Assembly (NCBI GenBank): GCA_001986395.2
Contig: MQVO02000317.1
Span: forward strand, 1-10,091
Direction: 5' to 3'
Length of the DNA: 10,091 nt
DNA from: Irpex lacteus
Taxonomy: Eukaryota > Basidiomycota > Agaricomycetes > Polyporales > Irpicaceae
How positions within the stretch are numbered: the stretch's first letter is position 1; each line of letters starts with the position of its first letter. The notes under the pieces are model-generated. The model ran no database searches and had not been told where the DNA came from. It saw nothing but the letters and a program-made list of their open reading frames with translations. The translations under genes were made by a program, and so were the position numbers. Shown here piece by piece: positions 6,765 through 10,091 of the stretch.

Positions 6765-6890
6765 TATGATAATAAAACTGTTCAACAAAAAGACATTAAT
6801 TGATCGAAACGCAGTTTAGGGAAGGATGCTCTAACTCATAGAAAGAAAAGAGTAGGGGTGGAATCTTAATAATAAGATAGTGTCCATACA

Positions 6891-6962
6891 TGCGGTATAG
6901 TGTAAAGGTTGGCACAATAGCCTCATGAGCTGTTAGAGCAGGTTCAATTCCTGATGCCGCAA
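6891..6962 (+). tRNA. trnM: tRNA-Met (CAU)
   Basis: A complete cloverleaf can be drawn. The acceptor stem is TGCGGTA/TGCCGCA with one G-U pair (6891-6897 with 6955-6961), with discriminator A at 6962. The D stem GTGT/GCAC has an 8-base loop. The anticodon stem ATAGC/GCTGT encloses loop CTCATGA with anticodon CAT at 6924-6926. The T arm has loop TTCAATT and a mismatched outer pair. The variable region is 4 bases. It serves initiation or elongation with methionine; the sequence alone does not settle which. A CAU anticodon can also belong to a lysidine-modified isoleucine tRNA, but that seems less likely in a fungus. It is followed 20 bases later by trnE on the same strand. Confidence 0.9.
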
Positions 6963-6982
6963 TAGAAATAAAATAAAGACCG

Positions 6983-7053
6983 GGTCTTTTTGTATAAAGG
7001 CAGTACAGCTACCCTTCACGTAGCAAGTATCAGTTCGATTCTGATAAAGACTA
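6983..7053 (+). tRNA. trnE: tRNA-Glu (UUC)
   Basis: The cloverleaf has acceptor GGTCTTT/AAAGACT with one G-U pair (6983-6989 with 7046-7052) and discriminator A at 7053. A short D stem is formed by GTA/TAC. The anticodon stem GCTAC/GTAGC is perfect, with loop CCTTCAC and anticodon TTC at 7015-7017. The T arm ATCAG-TTCGATT-CTGAT is also perfect. It decodes GAA and GAG in mitochondrial translation and is probably processed from one transcript with trnM. Confidence 0.93.
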
Positions 7054-7072
7054 TATTCTTAATTTCTTTATG

Positions 7073-7187
7073 CCTTTTTATTTTTATAATAATAAAAAAA
7101 AGGAGAAAAAGAATAAAGGAAAGTTAGATTTAACTTTCTTTTCCAGAGCTAACGTTGCACTGCCCTCTATAAATAAAAAAGGGGGCA
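7073..7187 (+). repeat. Three consecutive hairpins after trnE
   Basis: First, CCTTTTTA...AAAAAAAAGG (7073-7103) is a pyrimidine/purine foldback. Second, GAAAGTTA-GATT-TAACTTTC (7119-7138) is a perfect 8-bp stem with a 4-base loop. Third, TGCCCTC (7161-7167) pairs with GGGGGCA (7181-7187) with one G-U pair. Such a tandem arrangement directly after a tRNA could stabilise or define the tRNA 3' end or be a composite insertion; the function is inference. Confidence 0.6.
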
Positions 7188-7250
7188 TGTATTATTTTCT
7201 TATAAATTTTTATAAGTAATAATATATTTTGGTCTTTTTCTTTTTAATAA

Positions 7251-7275
7251 TTTAATTTAATTTAATTTAATTTAA
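7251..7275. repeat. TTTAA pentanucleotide array
   Basis: Five consecutive TTTAA units (7251-7275), flanked by a T-rich block upstream and an A-rich purine block downstream, so the region can fold on itself. TTTAA is also the extra unit in the palindrome copy at 5961-5989. Confidence 0.8.
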
Positions 7276-7329
7276 TTAAAAAAAAGGGAAGAAATAAAAT
7301 CAAAAAAAGAATATATATTTAATAAATTT

Positions 7330-7450
7330 GCCCACCCCTCCTTGCCGCCCACGCCAGCCCAGCCCACCCCAGCCCACTTTGTGGATTGTGGATTGTGGAT
7401 TGTGGAATGTGGGGCCCTTATAAATCAAGTGGGGCCCACAGGGTGGGGGG
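7330..7450. repeat. GC-rich cluster with heptamer repeats and strand asymmetry
   Basis: The first half is C-rich (blocks of CCCACCCC and CAGCCCA) and the second half is G-rich. The G-rich half starts with GTGGATT three times plus GTGGAAT (7381-7408), then GTGGGGCCC twice, and ends in GGGTGGGGGG. CCCAC blocks can pair with GTGGG blocks across a TTT turn at 7378-7380, so the whole cluster can fold as one long GC-rich foldback. Its composition is radically different from the A+T-rich surroundings. Confidence 0.75.
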
Positions 7451-7601
7451 ATAGCTATATTATTATATATATTTTATTTTATCATAATCTTTCACTGTCT
7501 ATTTTATACTCAGAATAGTATTTATACTATATAACACCTTAGGTTTAGCAGTGGTTTATTTAGTTTTACTAAATAATATTTTTCAGCAGTACATCCTCTA
7601 T

Positions 7602-7650
7602 CCTCCCCCCTCTATCCTTTTTTATATAAAAAAAAGGGGAGGAGGGAGGG
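7602..7650. repeat. C/T-run and G/A-run hairpin
   Basis: CCTCCCCCC...TCC-TTTTTT-ATAT-AAAAAAAA-GGGGAGGAGGGAGGG forms a strong pyrimidine/purine foldback. The preceding ATCCTCTATCCTC (7593-7605) is repeated at 2589-2601 near the 5' end of rnl. Confidence 0.6.
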
Positions 7651-7735
7651 TGAAACAAAACTGTACTTTAATACTTTATGTTTAATAAATTATAAAGTAT
7701 GAGCTGAGAGTATAAATTTATTACTTTAATCCAAT

Positions 7736-7777
7736 CCCAAAAAAACTAATTATTTCTAATTCCTAGTTTTTTTGGGG
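7736..7777. repeat. Hairpin element (ACTAGTT family) upstream of cox2
   Basis: CCCAAAAAAACTAATTATTT opens and TTCCTAGTTTTTTTGGGG closes the element, with the A- and T-runs fully complementary. The first 28 bases match 5912-5939 exactly, indicating recent spread or conversion between the two places. Confidence 0.85.
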
Positions 7778-7962
7778 TTATATTTTTTTATAATTTATTT
7801 TTTATTTCTAATACTTACCCTCTTTATTTTTATTACATAAGAAGAAAATAAATAATTTTCTTATCTATAAACAAAGGACAAAAACTAAAAAAATAATTTA
7901 ATCTTAATATAAATTGGTATTAGTAATATATTACCTAAGGTATACACAAATTTTAAATAAAA

Positions 7963-8718
7963 ATGATTTTTAATTTTTCTTTTTTAAATACTATATTTAA
8001 TGATGCTCCACATCCTTGGCAAATAGGTTTCCAAGATAGTGCAGCTCCAGGATTCACTGGGATTGTTGAATTACACAACACAATCTTTTTTTACCTTGTT
8101 GTAATTTCAGTAGGAGTTTTCTGGGTATTAACTTCAATTATTTATTACTATAATAGTAGTAAAAGTGCAATTGTACATAAATACTTAAATCACGGTACAT
8201 TAATTGAATTAATCTGGACAATCACACCAGCTTTTATCTTAATTGCTATTGCTTTCCCTTCATTCAGATTATTATATTTATTAGATGAAGTTATCTCACC
8301 TACAATAACAATTAAAGTTGTAGGACATCAATGGTATTGGTCATACGAATACAGTGATTATGTAAATGATAGTGGTGATTCTATAGAATTTGATTCATAT
8401 ATGATTCCAGAATCAGATTTAGAATTAGGTCAATTTAGATTATTAGATGTAGATAATAGAGTAATAGTACCTGTTGATACTCATATAAGAGTTATTGTTA
8501 CAGGAGCTGATGTTATTCACTCATGGGCAGTACCTTCATTAGGAGTAAAAATAGATGCTGTACCAGGAAGACTAAACCAAACTTCTTTCTTAGCTGAAAG
8601 AACAGGAGTATTCTACGGACAATGTTCAGAAATCTGTGGAGTATGGCACGGTTTCATGCCAATAGCAGTGGAAGCAGTTTCAGTACAAGACTATTTAGCT
8701 TGGATCGACTCTGTTTAA
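7963..8718 (+). CDS. cox2: Cytochrome c oxidase subunit 2
   Basis: A 251-residue protein of normal fungal length that carries electrons from cytochrome c into complex IV through its binuclear CuA centre. Two membrane helices lie at about residues 39-62 and 80-104, with the short N-terminal tail containing [15 protein letters not shown]. The aromatic electron-entry motif [12 protein letters not shown] is at 121-132. CuA ligands are all present: H186 in VIHSW, and C221, E223, C225, H229 and M232 in the [17 protein letters not shown] segment. The first ATG of the frame gives the expected start, and the stop is TAA. All tryptophans are TGG. The reading frame is uninterrupted and contains no intron. 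An ACTAGTT hairpin element lies about 185 bp before the ATG and another about 55 bp after the stop, so the gene is bracketed by the family. Confidence 0.98.
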   Translation: MIFNFSFLNTIFNDAPHPWQIGFQDSAAPGFTGIVELHNTIFFYLVVISVGVFWVLTSIIYYYNSSKSAIVHKYLNHGTLIELIWTITPAFILIAIAFPSFRLLYLLDEVISPTITIKVVGHQWYWSYEYSDYVNDSGDSIEFDSYMIPESDLELGQFRLLDVDNRVIVPVDTHIRVIVTGADVIHSWAVPSLGVKIDAVPGRLNQTSFLAERTGVFYGQCSEICGVWHGFMPIAVEAVSVQDYLAWIDSV

Positions 8719-8774
8719 CTTAATAAATTTATTTTATACCCCCTTTAAATATAAGTCATCTCCACCTACACATT

Positions 8775-8825
8775 CCCCAAAAAAAACTAGTTAGAATTAT
8801 TTCTAATTCTAATTAGTTTTTTTGG
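8775..8825. repeat. Hairpin element (ACTAGTT family) downstream of cox2
   Basis: The left arm CCCCAAAAAAAACTAGTTAG and its A+T extension pair with the right arm TAATTCTAATTAGTTTTTTT. The core (CTAGTTAGAATTA against TAATTCTAATTAG) is fully paired if one G-U pair is allowed. Unlike most copies, both arms are of the GTTAG/ATTAG type. It lies in the probable cox2 3' untranslated region. Confidence 0.85.
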
Positions 8826-8864
8826 TTTGGTGTTACAGAATAAACTAAAATACTGACCAAAAAA

Positions 8865-9568
8865 AAAGAATACAATTTGTCGCGGTGGGAAGAATACAAC
8901 TTACTCCGTAATCAACTCCTAATAACACCTAATTTGCATAGAGGGGCTTAGTACATTAAGGTGGTCTATGCGAGGTATGCAGTTGACTTTATAATAGGAG
9001 TAGAGGGAAGCCCCGAACTAGCTGAGAAAATCTTAAGGAGGTCCAATCGTTTGTTGAAGACAAGTTATCACTATAATTCAATAAAGATAAAACTGGAATA
9101 GTTGAGTACTCTCAAAAACCTGTAGCTTTCCTAGGATATCTGATAATGGCTCCTAACAAAATCGGTACCAGTAAGTACATTGAGCAAATAAAAATCAATT
9201 AATGTATTATTTCACGCCGTAAGAAAACACGTTTCAGATTCCATATGGGTATAAATAAAGTACTGCTCACACTGAAAAACAGAGGTGTAATCAGACTGAT
9301 AACCTCGCAAACAAAACACAAAAAGTTAATGTACCGAGGAAAATTTTTAGGTAACATGGTCAACTTTTAACATCCAGACATAATTTGTTACTATAACTCA
9401 GTGATTATAGGGTTATATAACTATTATGACTTTGTCAATAATAGAAGCACGTCACAATGATTCATCTGGTAAATAACCGAGTCATGTGCACTTACCCTAA
9501 CTAGAAAATTTAAACTTCGGACATTAAGCCAAACATTCAAGAGATTTGGAAAAGGTTTGTTGTATTAA
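8865..9568 (+). pseudogene. Decayed group II intron reverse transcriptase/maturase (C-terminal half)
   Basis: The frame gives NLHRGA-stop-YIKVVYARYAVDFIIGVEGS, the RT palm block, with the catalytic YADD changed to YAVD (8976-8987). The RT block continues ELAEKILRRSNRLL. After a frameshift near 9063 the next frame gives KPVAFLGYLIMAPNKIG, RRKKTRFRFHMGINKVLLTL, then the maturase domain X signature HPDIICYYNSVIIGLYNYYD, FVNNRS and SCALTLTRKFKLRTLSQTF before TAA at 9566-9568. In-frame stops occur at 8949, 9074, after KIN, before HPD and within the end of domain X. The N-terminal RT half is missing. In a live intron the protein would splice the intron and copy it into new sites. The 5' boundary is approximate. 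No intron domain V hairpin was found nearby. Confidence 0.85.
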
Positions 9569-9587
9569 TAATTTTGTTACCGTAATG

Positions 9588-9830
9588 CATTTTATTCATT
9601 ACTTCAATAACTCACGTTATTGTTCAGACTATGTCATCATTCCCGATTAGATAATGCCGGATGTTCGTGTCAGGATTATTGTTAGTGATACTCACCTGTT
9701 AGTTGTTAAACCTTCATGAAATGTTAATTATCTTTCAACAATTATTCACTATTTCAAGCTTGGCTGCAAATTGACTATTTTCCCTTAGAAAACAGTGTTT
9801 TTTGCAATTTATCCAGTTTTCTTTTCTCAA
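9588..9830 (+). pseudogene. Possible decayed cox2 3' relic
   Basis: One frame starting near GTA ATG (9580s) gives IHYFNNSRYCSDYV, IIPD, DVRVRIIVSDTHLLVV, IIHYFKLGCKL and ENSVF, with in-frame stops. These fall in the same order as [50 protein letters not shown] and RTGVF of the intact cox2. The H...S...SDYV block keeps identical spacing. Nucleotide identity is low and the DTH to IIH spacing is longer than in cox2. If real, it is an old displaced cox2 3' end separated from the live gene by the dead intron maturase. A chance resemblance is possible. Confidence 0.3.
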
Positions 9831-9839
9831 ACTCATTGT

Positions 9840-10091
9840 TTTTATAAGAGAAACGGGGGGCTTATTTTCAATTAAATATTTATTTTAAACAATAAACAAT
9901 AAAAAAGTATATCATACTCTATCAAGATAAAGACAATTTATGTAATATTAGAATGCTAATACTATATAAGTAGTATTCATAGTATAATTTGTATTTAAAC
10001 ATAAAATTGGTGGTCTAAGCACCTGATAGATTTAACAAATAATTTTTTAATCACCATCACAACAATAACAACTGTATGAACCAATATTGCT
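9840..10091 (+). other. A+T-rich tail without recognised feature
   Basis: No reading frame, tRNA or hairpin element of either family could be supported here. A GGGGGG run lies at about 9856. ATATAAGTA at 9964-9972 matches the yeast mitochondrial promoter core, but in A+T-rich DNA and an unknown fungus this carries little weight. Confidence 0.4.

Larger units (their letters stand above)
5651..6890 (+). other. Gene-free spacer between rnl and trnM
   Basis: No reading frame with protein-like composition and no tRNA fold is visible. The spacer contains four recognisable copies of the ACTAGTT hairpin family, a hairpin right after rnl, a pyrimidine/purine hairpin and tracts of A+T. Two short tandem-like duplications are present: GATAGTAAAATA around 6447 and 6468, and GTAATAAGAT around 6540 and 6560. 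The stretch 6530-6700 is less A+T biased than its surroundings, but I cannot assign it to a known RNA. Confidence 0.6.
7054..7962 (+). other. Spacer and 5' leader between trnE and cox2
   Basis: No coding frame or tRNA is visible. The stretch contains a cluster of three hairpins right after trnE, a TTTAA pentamer array, a GC-rich cluster with heptamer repeats, a C/G-rich hairpin and one ACTAGTT element about 185 bases before the cox2 ATG. The last 180 bases are plain A+T-rich leader with no recognisable ribosome-binding site. Confidence 0.7.

Noticed and set aside
6530..6860. Possible unrecognised structural RNA (rnpB, 5S or a displaced rRNA piece)
   Set aside because: The region is less A+T biased, but none of the conserved signatures of these RNAs could be found.
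7381..7408. Short tandem GTGGATT units considered as a CRISPR-like array
   Set aside because: Units are 7 bp with no spacers and the DNA is mitochondrial; this is a simple tandem repeat.
9569..9880. Group II intron domain V search after the maturase relic
   Set aside because: No GAGC...GAAA...GTTC-type 34-base hairpin was found; the foldback around TAAGAGAAACGGGGGGCTTA does not have the right form.
9964..9972. ATATAAGTA, a match to the yeast mitochondrial promoter core
   Set aside because: Nine A+T-rich bases are expected by chance, no gene start is visible downstream, and promoter sequences differ between fungal groups.
10004..10064. tRNA-like arrangement GGTGGTCTAAGCACC...ATCACCA
   Set aside because: Acceptor pairing needs several wobbles, and there is no T-arm with a TTCxA-type loop or anticodon stem.

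Overview
This window is mitochondrial DNA, most likely from a filamentous fungus. It is very A+T rich, with scattered G+C-rich islands and long non-coding stretches. It carries an organellar-type large-subunit rRNA gene (rnl), two mitochondrial tRNA genes (trnM-CAU and trnE-UUC), an intact cox2 and the debris of several other mitochondrial genes. nad4 fragments show an ancestry with respiratory complex I, which argues against Saccharomyces-type yeasts. The phylum cannot be fixed from this sequence. cox2 encodes every tryptophan as TGG, so nothing here requires UGA to mean tryptophan.

Layout. Positions 1-2500 are a graveyard. Two unidentified reading frames lie on the minus strand (32-385 broken, 423-723 open but without ATG). 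Two separated nad4 fragments lie on the minus strand (1940-2254 N-terminal, 732-975 central), each with an in-frame stop. A frameshifted LAGLIDADG homing-endonuclease fragment lies on the plus strand (1618-1943). These pieces are stitched together by short exact direct repeats of 22 to 36 bp that look like recombination junctions. Positions about 2521-5650 are rnl, with no intron at the conserved core sites I could read, but with hairpin insertions in variable regions. Positions 5651-6890 are gene-free and full of hairpins. trnM and trnE follow at 6891-7053, then about 900 bp of hairpin-rich, partly GC-rich spacer, then cox2 at 7963-8718. Downstream of cox2 lie the corpse of a group II intron reverse transcriptase/maturase (about 8865-9568) and a possible decayed cox2 3' relic (about 9588-9830). 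Positions 9840-10091 hold nothing I can name.

The most striking structure is a dispersed family of hairpin elements of about 45-60 bp. They have arms of the form CCCC-A(5-8)-CTAGTTAGAATTA and a G-run at the far end. Copies lie in the nad4 debris, inside rnl, between rnl and trnM, just before cox2 and just after cox2. The arms are unequal, so copies have an orientation, and at least one copy is nested in another. A second family, pyrimidine-run/purine-run hairpins, occurs in rnl and in the spacers. All recognisable intact genes (rnl, trnM, trnE, cox2) are on the plus strand and may be co-transcribed, with hairpins between them as candidate processing or 3'-end signals; that role is inference.
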